Below, piece by piece: positions 29,731-40,562 of a stretch of DNA of 64,000 bases. Source of the DNA: Meira nashicola (taxonomy: Eukaryota > Basidiomycota > Exobasidiomycetes > Exobasidiales > Brachybasidiaceae); assembly GCA_001600355.1 (NCBI GenBank), contig BCJU01000003.1:1306519-1370518 (forward strand). Direction: 5' to 3'. The notes under the pieces are model-generated. The model was given only the letters and a program-made list of their open reading frames with translations, was not told the origin of the DNA and did not search any database. How positions within the stretch are numbered: the stretch's first letter is position 1; each line of letters starts with the position of its first letter. The position numbers were made by a program, and so were the translations under genes.

Positions 29731-30663
29731 ATGACTGTTAGACGAGGTGCAAGTGCCATTATAGCTGCACATCAAAACGCTTTGAGAGCGAATGTGAGAA
29801 ATGCATCTGTACAAAAGGCAATGCGCCCGAATTCGATCAGCAATCTCGCATCATCACGTCAATTAACAACCTCTTCTGTACGCTGCAAGGAAGAAGGGAA
29901 GTCAAAACAATCACAAGGCCTTTTTTCTTCTTTGTTACATGGATCTGAAACAGCTAAACAAGATGGCTTGACCGCACAATCACACAGCACAACTGTTGGA
30001 AGAGGAAAATACATCCACGAAATTCAAAGACACGTTGTTAGACCTGATAAAGTGGACGAATACAAGAGCATTTTAAGTCAACACTATCCTCGACTTTCTT
30101 CCGATGATAGTGTAAACGGTCGCTTAATCGGTTCATTTGAAGTGCAAATTGGAGAAATGGAAACTTTTTATCACATTTGGGAATATGATGGATATGCTGG
30201 CTATGATCAATCATCTGAAGCATTCTATAAATCAAAGGAAAACAAGGACTTAGTCTCACAATTACGATCAACTCTTGCTTCTCGTTCCAACTGGGTTACC
30301 CAAGAATTTGCATTCTGGGCCACTGTAAAGGCGCAAAAGAGCAATGTGGAAAGACCATTGTATGAGTTGCGAACATATCATTTAAAACCTGGAATGCTAT
30401 TGGAATGGGAAACGAATTGGCGTAGAGGATTGGAGGCACGTAAACGATTTGTTCAACCTATTGCGGCATACTTTAGTCAAATCGGTCAATTACACACAGT
30501 TCAACACATTTGGCGATACGATAGTTTAGAGCAACGCAAAGCAACTCGTGATGCAGCTTGGCAGGTGGAAACATGGAATGATACTGTCACTCAAACAGTC
30601 AAATTGATCGACAAAATGCACGCACAAATCATGGTGCCTCTGCCATGGTCTCCGCTACATTAG
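29731..30663 (+). CDS. NIPSNAP family protein, mitochondrial
   Basis: A 310-residue protein. The first 55 residues are rich in Arg, Ala and Ser with almost no acids, fitting a mitochondrial presequence. Two NIPSNAP (ferredoxin-like alpha/beta barrel) repeats follow. The first (about 90-200) contains HEIQRHVVRPDKVDEYK and FYHIWEYDGY; the second (about 208-310) contains YELRTYHLKPGMLLEWE and VQHIWRYDSLEQR and ends VPLPWSPLH. In animals NIPSNAP1/2 are matrix proteins that become mitophagy signals when exposed; the role in fungi is unclear. Single exon, convergent with the Ist3 gene. Confidence 0.9.
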   Translation: MTVRRGASAIIAAHQNALRANVRNASVQKAMRPNSISNLASSRQLTTSSVRCKEEGKSKQSQGLFSSLLHGSETAKQDGLTAQSHSTTVGRGKYIHEIQRHVVRPDKVDEYKSILSQHYPRLSSDDSVNGRLIGSFEVQIGEMETFYHIWEYDGYAGYDQSSEAFYKSKENKDLVSQLRSTLASRSNWVTQEFAFWATVKAQKSNVERPLYELRTYHLKPGMLLEWETNWRRGLEARKRFVQPIAAYFSQIGQLHTVQHIWRYDSLEQRKATRDAAWQVETWNDTVTQTVKLIDKMHAQIMVPLPWSPLH

Positions 30664-30742
30664 GGAATACTGTTTATTGTAAAGTTGATGATAGTATACA
30701 ATATGAAGATTTTTAATATGACAATGAGATGGGTATAGTACA

Positions 30743-31834
30743 TTAACTCCGCCTTGAGTCTGACCTTCTTTCTCGCTCGCGATTGCTAGAATGATGATTA
30801 GAATATCTGTGATGGTCTCTACCCTCCTCTCGTGATCCACTTGCATATCTGTCATTTGAACGTGAGTATTCTGGCGAACGCTCTCTTTCACGACGACTTA
30901 CGCTATCGTCTTTCCTGGAGTGATGATGCCTCTCAATATTGTGTTTTTCGTCCGCTCGATCATGCTTACTGTCTCGTGAATCTCGTTCTTTTCGCCTCTT
31001 GTCTCTTTCTTCCCGAATAATTCTTCTCTGCTCTTTTCTTCTCTTTCGTTCTTCTTTATCGTCATCTCCAATATTACCCGAAGCAGACTTTGATCTAGCA
31101 ATGTATGCTGCCATTGGATCTTCCATATCAATTTCTTCGTCATCATCATTGATATCTTGTTGTCGAGCCTGTTGTGAAGTAGAACCGGTTTCTGATTGTG
31201 AAATTTGAGGTGCAGCATTTCTGCTTGGTCCAATCGGTTCTTCCACTTCTCCTTCTTCATTCCTTCTTTTTGGCATTTTATAATCACGTACATGATCAAC
31301 ACGTAAAGTTCTATTCAAAAGTTGAAATCCGTTTAAATTATCGACAGCTAAAATTGTACTTCTTTGATCTTCATAAAGTATAAAACCAAATCCTCTTCTA
31401 TCTCCAGCTTTACCGCTTTGTTGTTGTTGCTTTTGATCATTTGTTAACTTTGCTTCTCCTTTTGCATCCATTCCACTTTGATGTCTTAAACCTCCTTCAG
31501 GAATTCGCGGTAGATTGATATCCATTATTTCACCATATTGTGAAAAGATTGTGATTATGTCACCTTCTGTTAGACGCTTATCCAAATTACCAACAAATAT
31601 ATAGGCAGAGTCTATAATTCAATATAATCGTATCAGTCATTGTACCACGCACATCTTTTTTCGGGAATTTCACTTACCTCTGTAGTCATCATGCCAAGAA
31701 GCTGCACCTTCTACCGCTAAATCTAATTCACGTTCGTTGATTCTCTGTATTTCCCGCACATTACTGATGAATAGAATAGGGAGAAATGTCAGTTGTTTGT
31801 CCAATTATTATTACTAGCTATAAACTCACTTCAT
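30743..31834 (-). CDS. IST3: Spliceosomal RRM protein Ist3/Snu17 (RBMX2-like), two introns
   Basis: A component of the RES complex and U2 snRNP in the nucleus. Exons are 31830-31834, 31678-31763 and 30743-31611, giving 319 residues. Introns of 66 nt each (31764-31829, 31612-31677) have GTGAGT/CAG and GTAAGT/TAG ends. The spliced N-terminus reads [20 protein letters not shown] and then [19 protein letters not shown], which is the diagnostic Ist3 opening. RNP1 is [11 protein letters not shown]. The C-terminal half is the usual RS/RD/RE-rich tail. The first coding exon is only five nucleotides (ATGAA). An insert ([12 protein letters not shown] to KAGD) lengthens the loop before RNP1. Confidence 0.92.
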
Positions 31835-32117
31835 CTTTCCCCTCTCCACGTTATGCTATTCCAAGATGGTGGAGGTTTAAGAAGTAAATAAGCAAGCAGA
31901 TTGAGCTTAAATTTTGTTTTACAAACATCAACACAGCACCGCGTACATTGTGTCGTGCACACTCTTAGATTGAAACGCGAAAGGCTTAGTTGGGCATCAG
32001 CATTGCATTGCAGGCAAAAATAAGTAAAAGTACAAAAGCCTCCAAGGTGATCATGGTATACAAGTGATAGCAGGGTATCATTAGAATAAAAATATGTGAT
32101 AAGAAGTACAGTAATCA

Positions 32118-35100
32118 TTATTGCCGTACACGTTTAAGTGAAGAACCATTTTGGCCTGAAGTAGGATTAGGCTGTCTCAATTTGCTGTTAGAGATTGGTT
32201 GATTGGTATTTTTTACGATCCGTTTGCCTGGTACAGATGCAACGCTGAGACGATTTATTTGTTTTTCTGCGAATGGAAGTGATTGATTTGAGCCATTTTG
32301 CATATTTATCGGTAATGATGGCGCCCTGCTGCTTGATGGATTGTGATTTGATTTTATATTGCGAGCTTGTTTTATTGATGTTATCTTGTCTTCTTGTACA
32401 TCTTCTTCTCGTTCTTTTTCCATTTCAGCCAAATCACCATCAACAAATGCCATCGAATCATCTCCTTGAACAACAATATTTGACAGTCCAGATGGTCCAA
32501 TTCCATTGGTAGAATTTTGAACAAGAGACCATGATGCAATCGCTGGCCAATCCCTCTTTTGTGGCGTTGTTCCCGTTGGTATATCGGTAAGTAGTTTAGA
32601 GCTCAAATAAGTTTGTGCATTTGTTCTAAGCATAGATAATTGTCCATTCGTATCATCCAAGAAAGCATTTCCGAGCATTCTCTGTTCTTCAACTCCTTCA
32701 ATTGCTATTTCACACGTTTCTTCAACATCTTCTAATGTTGATTGAACTTCCATTGATGCTTCTGTGAAACCTTCTTCGATATCATTACGTATCAATTGTA
32801 CGTTACGAGCTTCAGATTGTCTTGATAATTCTGATACTTCTCGAATGCCATCAACATTACCAGAGATAGCTTGCATTGTTGAACGAGCTTGTTCAACATC
32901 TTCTTGTTGAACGGTGAAAAAGTTACCCGTAAAAGCATGTAACTTTTGTTCAATCGCTGCACTACTTTGATTCAAGCCTGCTTCACTTCGAATCCTTTGT
33001 GCTTTTGCCAACCTTTCTTTCTCTTTCAATGTTTCACGAACGGTTTGATTACGTTCAAGCATCTCTTCTACTTTATCGCTATGTTGTCTAGAAAATGCTT
33101 GTACGTCATCTTGTGCACCTGCATTATCTTGACGAACAGATTCGATAGCAGTAGAGAATGTTTGTTCACGTTGTTGACAAAAGTTCGTTACCATTTGATT
33201 GATATTCTTGCACAAGCTATCTCGCATAGTAGAAGATCGTTCTCGCTCTTCTACTAAAAGTTTTGCCAATTGATCATTTTGTGTCTGAAGTCGGGCAAGT
33301 TCTCGATGTGTTGTATCGGAAGATAAGGAACGTACGTCTTCAAGTACTTTCTTATCTGTAGAAGCTCTCTCTTTTGCCAATTTGATGATATTCATAGACA
33401 TCTCTCCCATCTCTTCGATGCCCAAACGTACGCCGATCAAAGATTCACGATGACTTTGAGAAACATCTTGTACAAGTAATTGACAAGTAGTATGAAGCGT
33501 TTCACTTCTTTCTTGACATGCTCCAACAAATCGATCTCCTTCTCGACGAATTGCATCTGCCAATTCATCAATAGCACCTTTGCTCTGTTGATGATCAGCA
33601 GATATAGACCGAGTAAGCGATAGGAGTGCTTGAAGTTTCTGATCGATTGATTCGCGATTTGCTCTAAGCTTATCCTGTTCACGTACTTGGAATTCTCTCA
33701 ATTGTGCTGAAAGATCCATGGTGAATTGTTCGTGACTTGAGCCAAAATCCGTTACTCGGGCTTCTAGTTGATTAGATATGGAAGCCAAAGATGCTTGACA
33801 TTCGGCCAACATGTCACGATTCCTTCTTTCTATCTTTGTCTTTCTGTCTAATTTAGAGAATAATCCATCAACATCTCCTGCACTTTCGTAAAACATCCCT
33901 CTCAATCCACGAGCAACACCATCAAGACGCTTCTCGCTACGCATATAAGCATGTCTTAGTTCCCTCTCTTCGAGTTCAGCCTTTTTCAATTCATCAATTT
34001 GACCAAGAATTTGTTGTAATTCTTCTTCTTTTTGCTCAAATTCTGAACGAATCGTTTTTGACTCAGCTTCACGTTTGACTAACAATTGCATATTCTGTTC
34101 AAATTGCTCTTTCAACGATACCATCTTTGATTCAACAACTTCACCATGTCGACGTAATTCCTCTACTTGATTACGTGCTCCGTCATGTTCTTCTTGCATC
34201 AATTGCCAACTTTCAGGAGATAAGAATATTCCATTCTTTTCGCGTGAAGCTAATAGATCACCTTTAAGCCTTTCGATCTCATTCACATATTCTTTGATTA
34301 GAGCGGCTCTTGTCATTCTCTGATTCACTTCTGGTCGATTGCGAATTGATTTAGCACGTAAAGCATAGTCTAACGTGGACAGAGTTTCTTCCATATTCGA
34401 ACGTTCTGATGAAACAGTGGCAATAATACACGTCTTTGTTCTTCCTCCAAGCGATTCTTGTAGCAATCTTGTAAGTTTTGATTCTCTATAAGGTATATGA
34501 CTACTCTTTTCCACAAGTGCATTAATCACTCTGCCTAATGTTAGTAAACTTTGATTGATCATTCCCGCTTCTCTTGCCCGTTTATTCTCTGCACCACTTC
34601 TCCCAATATTTTCAGATCCAGCAAGATCAACCAAGTTCAACTTTCCCGTTCGCAGTACATCTTCACCTTTTGAAGTGGTTTCTTTGATATGTATCGTTAG
34701 CGTAAAAACGCAATGTGATCGACTGGAAGATTCGTTGCATCGAGTAGCAGCAATGTGACGCTTTTGACTACCTTTACGAAGAAGTTTCAATCCATGCTCT
34801 GCATCTCGCATTGGAACATCTTCCAAGCCTTGAATGTTGACACCTTTTCCTTTGTCTTCGAACATCCTTAATCCCGCTGAATCTTTACCGCCACCTAAAG
34901 GCTGAGGAGCTTCATCACTCAGTAGGTCACGTAACTCTTCATTGTATAGCTCCACAAAAGTAGCATGAACGCTATACTCATCTTTGGACAATTCCAAAGT
35001 ATGAAATAGCCTGTAAAGCGTACGAGGTATTATTCCTGCCTCTGGACTGTATGTACCCAATTGAGATGTTAAGTCACCTTCCATTGTATGCGTCTTTCCT

Positions 35101-35759
35101 GTTCCAGTTTGACCATAAGCAAAGATTGTACAGTTATAACCATTCATAACTTCATTCAATACCGGTCCTACAACACTTTGATAAACCATTCCTTGATCAG
35201 CTTCAGGACCAAAGACGTGATCGAAAGGATATGATCTTTCACGAACGTTTCCTCCATCTCCCACTAAAGATGATTGTACACTATTTGCTGCTACATTGAC
35301 GGAAGAAGCTGATTGTTGAACTTCCATGGCAACATTTATAGAAGAACAATGCGGTCCAGAAGTTGACAAGATTGATTGTACAGGAGGTGCTTCACCTGGT
35401 GCCATTCCTCTTACACGTACTACTACTTGAATATTACTTTCTTCATCTCCTTTTTGTTTGAAATGAGTTCCTCCTACACCGTCAGATCGTATTCCTAACA
35501 TTCTCGTACGTTCTTTTGAAGGAGATGCTGGTGCAATTGCTCGATTGAATGCGTCATCAATCGAAGATGATTCTGAATTCGATCCACCTGCTTGACCACT
35601 TGTATTCACGCCTGCATTTATGAATGCTGTATGCATATTCGATCTACTTGTTGGTCTTGATGGCGGTCTACTTCCACCTTGTGATCCATTATTATTGTTT
35701 ATACTAGGATTTGTTACCCTAGATAGAGGTGGATGTGCAACTCGTCGTGCGAATGACAT
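32118..35759 (-). CDS. Kinesin-5 (BimC/Cut7/Eg5) mitotic motor
   Basis: A tetrameric plus-end motor that slides spindle poles apart. The product is 1213 residues in a single exon. The motor spans about residues 108-470, with P-loop GQTGTGKT at 216-223, SSSRSH ending at H349 and DLAGSE at 378-383, followed by NIGRSGAENKRAREAG, which is typical of kinesin-5. A long coiled coil covers about 490-1040. The C-terminal tail holds a BimC box, TPQKRDWP from T1065, the Cdk1 site that targets kinesin-5 to the spindle. The N-terminal 100 residues are disordered and Ser-rich. The start is the only sensible ATG upstream of the motor. Confidence 0.95.
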   Translation of the reverse strand: MSFARRVAHPPLSRVTNPSINNNNGSQGGSRPPSRPTSRSNMHTAFINAGVNTSGQAGGSNSESSSIDDAFNRAIAPASPSKERTRMLGIRSDGVGGTHFKQKGDEESNIQVVVRVRGMAPGEAPPVQSILSTSGPHCSSINVAMEVQQSASSVNVAANSVQSSLVGDGGNVRERSYPFDHVFGPEADQGMVYQSVVGPVLNEVMNGYNCTIFAYGQTGTGKTHTMEGDLTSQLGTYSPEAGIIPRTLYRLFHTLELSKDEYSVHATFVELYNEELRDLLSDEAPQPLGGGKDSAGLRMFEDKGKGVNIQGLEDVPMRDAEHGLKLLRKGSQKRHIAATRCNESSSRSHCVFTLTIHIKETTSKGEDVLRTGKLNLVDLAGSENIGRSGAENKRAREAGMINQSLLTLGRVINALVEKSSHIPYRESKLTRLLQESLGGRTKTCIIATVSSERSNMEETLSTLDYALRAKSIRNRPEVNQRMTRAALIKEYVNEIERLKGDLLASREKNGIFLSPESWQLMQEEHDGARNQVEELRRHGEVVESKMVSLKEQFEQNMQLLVKREAESKTIRSEFEQKEEELQQILGQIDELKKAELEERELRHAYMRSEKRLDGVARGLRGMFYESAGDVDGLFSKLDRKTKIERRNRDMLAECQASLASISNQLEARVTDFGSSHEQFTMDLSAQLREFQVREQDKLRANRESIDQKLQALLSLTRSISADHQQSKGAIDELADAIRREGDRFVGACQERSETLHTTCQLLVQDVSQSHRESLIGVRLGIEEMGEMSMNIIKLAKERASTDKKVLEDVRSLSSDTTHRELARLQTQNDQLAKLLVEERERSSTMRDSLCKNINQMVTNFCQQREQTFSTAIESVRQDNAGAQDDVQAFSRQHSDKVEEMLERNQTVRETLKEKERLAKAQRIRSEAGLNQSSAAIEQKLHAFTGNFFTVQQEDVEQARSTMQAISGNVDGIREVSELSRQSEARNVQLIRNDIEEGFTEASMEVQSTLEDVEETCEIAIEGVEEQRMLGNAFLDDTNGQLSMLRTNAQTYLSSKLLTDIPTGTTPQKRDWPAIASWSLVQNSTNGIGPSGLSNIVVQGDDSMAFVDGDLAEMEKEREEDVQEDKITSIKQARNIKSNHNPSSSRAPSLPINMQNGSNQSLPFAEKQINRLSVASVPGKRIVKNTNQPISNSKLRQPNPTSGQNGSSLKRVRQ

Positions 35760-37041
35760 GGCAAAGTTCCTTGTTGTTGAAATGGAAGTGTTACGTTGCC
35801 GTCGCTTGATTGCTGATCATATGAAGAAGCGAGATAGGGTATATTTTTTGCAATTCGTTCGAATATATCTCGCAATCCAAATTTTCAAGGTGATGGTTTC
35901 GAAAGTCGGTGTCGGAATGATATGATGTAAATGTGATCCCGTTCATGCAATGCCGATCACCTTTGGGAGTTAGACTTTTTATAACAAACACGAAATATGT
36001 AATAAACGCCGCGCTAGACCAACACTTCCCCTTAAAACAACGCCGCGCGTAGGATCACGTGTGAAATACAATTGCAATATTCATATTTTAGTCATCCTAA
36101 CCCTAACTTGGCACTGAAGAAGTTAGTCGCGAGTAAATACCAGGACTAAATAATTGGCTCGTCAAAAAGATAGGATTATCCATAACCGTTAGACAATTCA
36201 AATAGGAGGAAAGCGGAGGAAAAGAACATTGAAATTCACGATGAATATGATTATTTATTAGGATGCATATGTATAATATTGAACAGGATTGCTGATATAA
36301 TTATACAGTAACGCCGCTATACACATATTTCGTTCAATGATAAATGAGGTACGAATCACACTAAATCATTATTAGTTCAGATCTTTGTAGAGCGCAATGA
36401 CCCTTTTCTTGAGTTAATAATATCAACTCGTTCCTCCAGCTGAAATGCACGAAATTCAGTCATACCCAAAATACTTCCTACGTACGATACGCAAAGCATC
36501 GCACCAAGCGCATTTTTGCCGAAAAAAGGTCCTGATAAATTTCTCCACCTTTTTTCTCTCTAATGACAGCGACTTAAGCCGATGAAGTCCTCCCACCCCC
36601 CTTTACCACAACTCTGTTTTTTTGGAGTGTAAGTGTGCTATTGCCAAAAATATAACGCGTGTATGATCTGATTTGGCACGCATTTCCCCTTATGAATGGG
36701 CACTCAGTGCCTGAGTTGGGCGACAGGTCATGTCCGCATATCGCTAATGTTTGTTTGTAAGGCTGTTGACAAGGCAGATTGGCAGTGACGTATAATAGTC
36801 ATTACATTGACTGATTGCAAATCGAATGAGTACATTTGTTCTTGTTCACCATCTTCGACTGGTAATAGCGATAGGGTGAATAATTTCTTCCTTTCAGCTT
36901 TACAAACTTAACATTACTACAGAACAACTTTATTCAACATGACATCAATCTTGTTCGTCTAAAACAAAAAGATCATCACGATCAACAAGTAAACATTATC
37001 TTCTCAACTCTCTCACAAACAAATTCTATCAAATACACACA
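35760..37041. promoter_or_regulatory. Divergent region between kinesin-5 and the Chs4-like gene
   Basis: This 1.28-kb region contains CACGTG at 36056-36061, CGCGC-rich blocks near 36007-36054 and ACGCGT at 36655-36660. A C/T-rich and then CAAC-rich leader precedes the ATG at 37042. No RNA gene or ORF supported. Confidence 0.4.
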
Positions 37042-39468
37042 ATGTCTGCGCATACAGCCGGTGGGGGTGCAACATCGCATGATGCCGCCTATTATTCACG
37101 CGGTTCCCAAGGCGGGCATTATTCTAGACCGGATTCCCAACAACAACAATATTATGCTTCACAAGGTTATCCATCTAGACAACAAACTTATCCTTCTCCA
37201 GGTTACAGTCCTGATCCTGCTTTCATTCAACAAGCAAATATGACCACTTATTCTTCTCCAATGATGGCTCCACAACGTATTCGAACAAATACAGCAGACG
37301 CCGTTTCATTTCAAAATTTAAGACACGACAGACGCGATAGCGAAAATAGCGATAAATATTGGGAAAATCCACCACCACCACCACCTCTCAATGGAGGAGT
37401 AGGAGGAGGAATGTATCAACAATCAAACGTTTCTGCTCCTCACGTTGATGGACCTGGTGCAATGAACAGTAGAGGTCCTCCTTTAGCTGATGATTTTGGC
37501 TTTGATAAACTTTCAATCGCTGCTCGATCCAAATCTCCTACTCCCTCACTCGGCGCAGCTTCAGCTAGAGTTGGCCCAACCGGTCAACGAGCAGCAGTTG
37601 AACGAGCAAATGCAGCTTATGCAACTCAAGAAATTTATCAAAGTGCAGCTGAAGTACATCCAGATAATAGCTTACGTGCAATCGCTGATGAAGTTGATCA
37701 AACTGCTGCGGATATCAAGCAAGGTAACCTTCAAGGTCCACCACCACCACAACAGCAACAACAACAGCAACAAAGTGGCTTAGACGGATCTTCGATGGGC
37801 TACAACGATGGAAGTATATCTGCAATGGCACATGCAACAAACTTTGATCCTAATTTACATGCTTACAATGGAGTCAATCAACAACAAATGGGTGGATACG
37901 ACCCTAACTTGTACTCTCAAGGTTCTTCGCATGGAGGATGGTATGGCAATGAAGGAGGTCAACAATACTATGAAGAAGGCCAAGGACAATATTCCTATGG
38001 CGCTGCATATCATCAGCCTCAGCAATCATCCTATTTCGGCAATCAAATGGCTGGACCTTCTTCGCAAATGTCAGGATACGATGCAGCGGGTAATCCGTAC
38101 ATGGCAGCTGCTCAAGGTTTCGGTCTAGATTATCCCGGTGCACCATCAAATTACTCAGCATACCCTGGCGTCGAACCAACTGGACGAGCACCAAGCATTA
38201 GCGGTAATAGTATGATGCCATCATTAGCAAGACAAGGTACACAATTAAGCATGGCAAGTGCACATTCAAGCACTTCTAATATCAATGGAAGACGGAGATC
38301 CAAAGATGCCAGCTCTAAAGCACCTCAACAAACATTACCGTTCAACAAAGCATTCGTAGATGAATATCGTCAACGAATGAAGGGTGATCCAGATCCGGAA
38401 GCGCAATTTGCATATGCTAGATATTTGATCGAAGCAGCAAAGAAAGTGCAAGATCCAAAAGATGGTCCAAAGCAAGCACGTAAATATAGAGATGCTTTGC
38501 TAAGTGAAAGTCTAAAGCTCGTCAAAAGATTGGCTACGACTGGAACTGGTTTGGGTAAACCACCATATGCAGAAGCACAATTCTTTTTAGCGAATTGCTT
38601 CGGAAATGGTAGCTTAGGATTGCAAGTGGATCATGAAAAAGCGTACAATTTGTATGTTCAAGCTTCAAAGCAAAATCATCCTGCTGCTACATACCGTACA
38701 GCTGTTTGTAATGAAGTTGGAGCGGGCACTAGACGTGATCATCATCGTGCTGTTTTATTCTATCGCAAAGCAAGTGCTTTAGGTGATACAGCGGGAATGT
38801 ATAAATTAGGAATGATTTTGCTCAATGGTTTATTAGGACAACCTCGTAATATTCGAGAAGCAATCGTTTGGCTTAAAAGAGCTGCTGGTCAAGCGGATGA
38901 AGATAATCCACATGCATTACACGAACTCGGTTTACTGTACGAGAAATCGACAAATAGCATCGTTCCACATGATGAAGCACATGCACGAGAATTGTTCACT
39001 CAAGCAGCTCAATTGGGATATGCACCAAGTCAATTTAAACTCGGAAGTGCGTATGAATATGGTACTTTAACATGTCCTGTAGACCCGCGCAGATCGATTG
39101 CATGGTATACGAAAGCAGCCGGCAAGAATGACGGTGAGAGTGAATTAGCATTGAGTGGTTGGTATTTGACGGGTAGCGAAGGTGTTTTGAAGCAAAGTGA
39201 TAGTGAAGCTTACCTTTGGGCACGTAGGGCTGCGACAAAAGGTATTCCTAAAGCTGAATATGCCGTTGGATATTATTCCGAAGTGGGAATTGGAGTTGAA
39301 TCGAATATTGAAGAAGCAAAGAGATGGTATATGCGAGCTGCTGCTCAAGGTAATAAACGTGCAATGATGCGTTTAACGGAGCTTAAACAACAAAAAGATG
39401 GAAGAGGAGGAAAGAAAGGTGCAAGACCAACACGAAAAGATGCGGAATCAGAATGTGTGGTAATGTGA
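37042..39468 (+). CDS. Chitin synthase activator Chs4/Skt5-like, Sel1 repeats and CaaX end
   Basis: An 808-residue single-exon protein. The N-terminal 430 residues are low complexity, rich in Gln, Gly, Tyr and Pro with a polyglutamine tract near 237-246. From about 443 to 790 come Sel1-type repeats, for example AQFFLANCFGNG, ATYRTAVCNEVGAG, AGMYKLGMILLNG and AEYAVGYYSEVGIG. The last four residues are C805-V-V-M, a CaaX box that predicts farnesylation. Yeast Chs4 (Skt5) activates chitin synthase III at the bud neck, needs its Sel1 repeats for this and is itself prenylated, so the combination fits that family well. It acts at the plasma membrane or septum. Confidence 0.88.
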   Translation: MSAHTAGGGATSHDAAYYSRGSQGGHYSRPDSQQQQYYASQGYPSRQQTYPSPGYSPDPAFIQQANMTTYSSPMMAPQRIRTNTADAVSFQNLRHDRRDSENSDKYWENPPPPPPLNGGVGGGMYQQSNVSAPHVDGPGAMNSRGPPLADDFGFDKLSIAARSKSPTPSLGAASARVGPTGQRAAVERANAAYATQEIYQSAAEVHPDNSLRAIADEVDQTAADIKQGNLQGPPPPQQQQQQQQSGLDGSSMGYNDGSISAMAHATNFDPNLHAYNGVNQQQMGGYDPNLYSQGSSHGGWYGNEGGQQYYEEGQGQYSYGAAYHQPQQSSYFGNQMAGPSSQMSGYDAAGNPYMAAAQGFGLDYPGAPSNYSAYPGVEPTGRAPSISGNSMMPSLARQGTQLSMASAHSSTSNINGRRRSKDASSKAPQQTLPFNKAFVDEYRQRMKGDPDPEAQFAYARYLIEAAKKVQDPKDGPKQARKYRDALLSESLKLVKRLATTGTGLGKPPYAEAQFFLANCFGNGSLGLQVDHEKAYNLYVQASKQNHPAATYRTAVCNEVGAGTRRDHHRAVLFYRKASALGDTAGMYKLGMILLNGLLGQPRNIREAIVWLKRAAGQADEDNPHALHELGLLYEKSTNSIVPHDEAHARELFTQAAQLGYAPSQFKLGSAYEYGTLTCPVDPRRSIAWYTKAAGKNDGESELALSGWYLTGSEGVLKQSDSEAYLWARRAATKGIPKAEYAVGYYSEVGIGVESNIEEAKRWYMRAAAQGNKRAMMRLTELKQQKDGRGGKKGARPTRKDAESECVVM

Positions 39469-39671
39469 TCAACGATCTTCTCTCAATCTAAAAAAAGTTT
39501 TGCACGAATGCTATGAGCTGTGATGATTGTAAGAACCTTTTTCTCGTGCTCGTTTTTTCTCTTTAGATTGGTGCTTAGCTGCAGTATGTGTATTCAATAT
39601 CTCATCTTTCATATCCTACAATCCAAAAAAAAAAGTATATATAAAGTTTCAAAGAAAATGACTGGTGTGTT

Positions 39672-40374
39672 TTATCTCTTTTCATTTGCACCTGCATCTA
39701 TATCTGGAGGCGGTGATTTATTCAGATCCGGTATAACATTCTTTTTGCGCTTCTTATTTGTATAAGGCTTACGAGAGCGATTTGATTTCTCTGCTTTTTC
39801 AATTTTCTTCTTTTGATTATATTTGGCCATTGCATCACGATTACTTTGAAGTTGTTTTTGATATTTTTCCGTAGCGATTGGATCATTTTGTGAAGCTAAA
39901 AATTGTATTTTTTTACGATATCTTTTTCTACCAATCCTTTCTCTTAATCTATATTTTGCTAATTGTTCGTCATATTTTTGTTTCGCTTTTGCGTTTAAGC
40001 TTTTTGCTCGCTCTTGCCGTGCAAGACTAAACTTTTCTACGTATTTTTTTCTTATTAAGCTTGATTGATTCTTTTCGTTTACGGCTCATCTAGTTGGATT
40101 AAAGAGTGTTTAGAAATGGTGATCATGATTGTTAAGATAAAACACTTACCATATCTTCTTCAGTCGATCGATTTTGTATATCAGATTGTTGACCTTCTCC
40201 ACGTTTCATAAGCGATTTGAAACCTGCTTTGCTTTTCTGATAACCAACAATATCTTTGTACCTTTCAACGATCATATCATTTCCATGATCAATTCTTAAT
40301 AGTTGAATTATAATGAAAACAATAGAAAACGCTAGCAACAACACTTTTAATCCTTTTTGAATAATATTCTCCAT
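39672..40374 (-). CDS. DLNxxP family gene A: putative secreted basic protein (one intron)
   Basis: Exon 1 is 40150-40374 with a clear GTAAGT donor. The acceptor is uncertain; the one that keeps the family frame phase-matched is AAAG at 40071-40072, giving exon 2 as 39672-40070 and a 207-residue product. The more canonical acceptor CTAG (40090-40091) leads to a stop after 20 codons. Residues 10-26 are hydrophobic (signal peptide or anchor), then a dibasic LMKR ends at 58. Exon 2 holds one copy of the family module, with KYVEKFSLARQERAKSLN and the conserved NDPIA. The basic tail ends with VIPDLNKSPPPD (DLN at 190-192), a DLNxxP motif (DNA 39711-39728). Function unknown; see findings. Confidence 0.6.
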
Positions 40375-40460
40375 TATTGTTCATTTGTTTTGAATGAAGA
40401 AGGTGACAAAAATAATCAAACAAAATAATAATTAGAGCAAAAACGCAAGGGATAGGTAGT

Positions 40461-40469
40461 ATATATATG
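40461..40469 (-). promoter_or_regulatory. TATA-like element of DLNxxP gene A
   Basis: An alternating TA tract lies about 87-95 bp upstream of the ATG at 40374. It is a plausible TATA element. Confidence 0.35.
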
Positions 40470-40562
40470 CATTCGGAAATTACTTGTTTTCATACAAGAA
40501 ACAGAGCTGTGCATATAACATTCATGTGTATGTCGCATAATTTGCTTGTTGTTTTGTCAATC

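Noticed and set aside
31831..32118. 95-codon minus frame between kinesin-5 and Ist3
   Set aside because: It overlaps the Ist3 start exon and reads as leader sequence; no recognisable domain.
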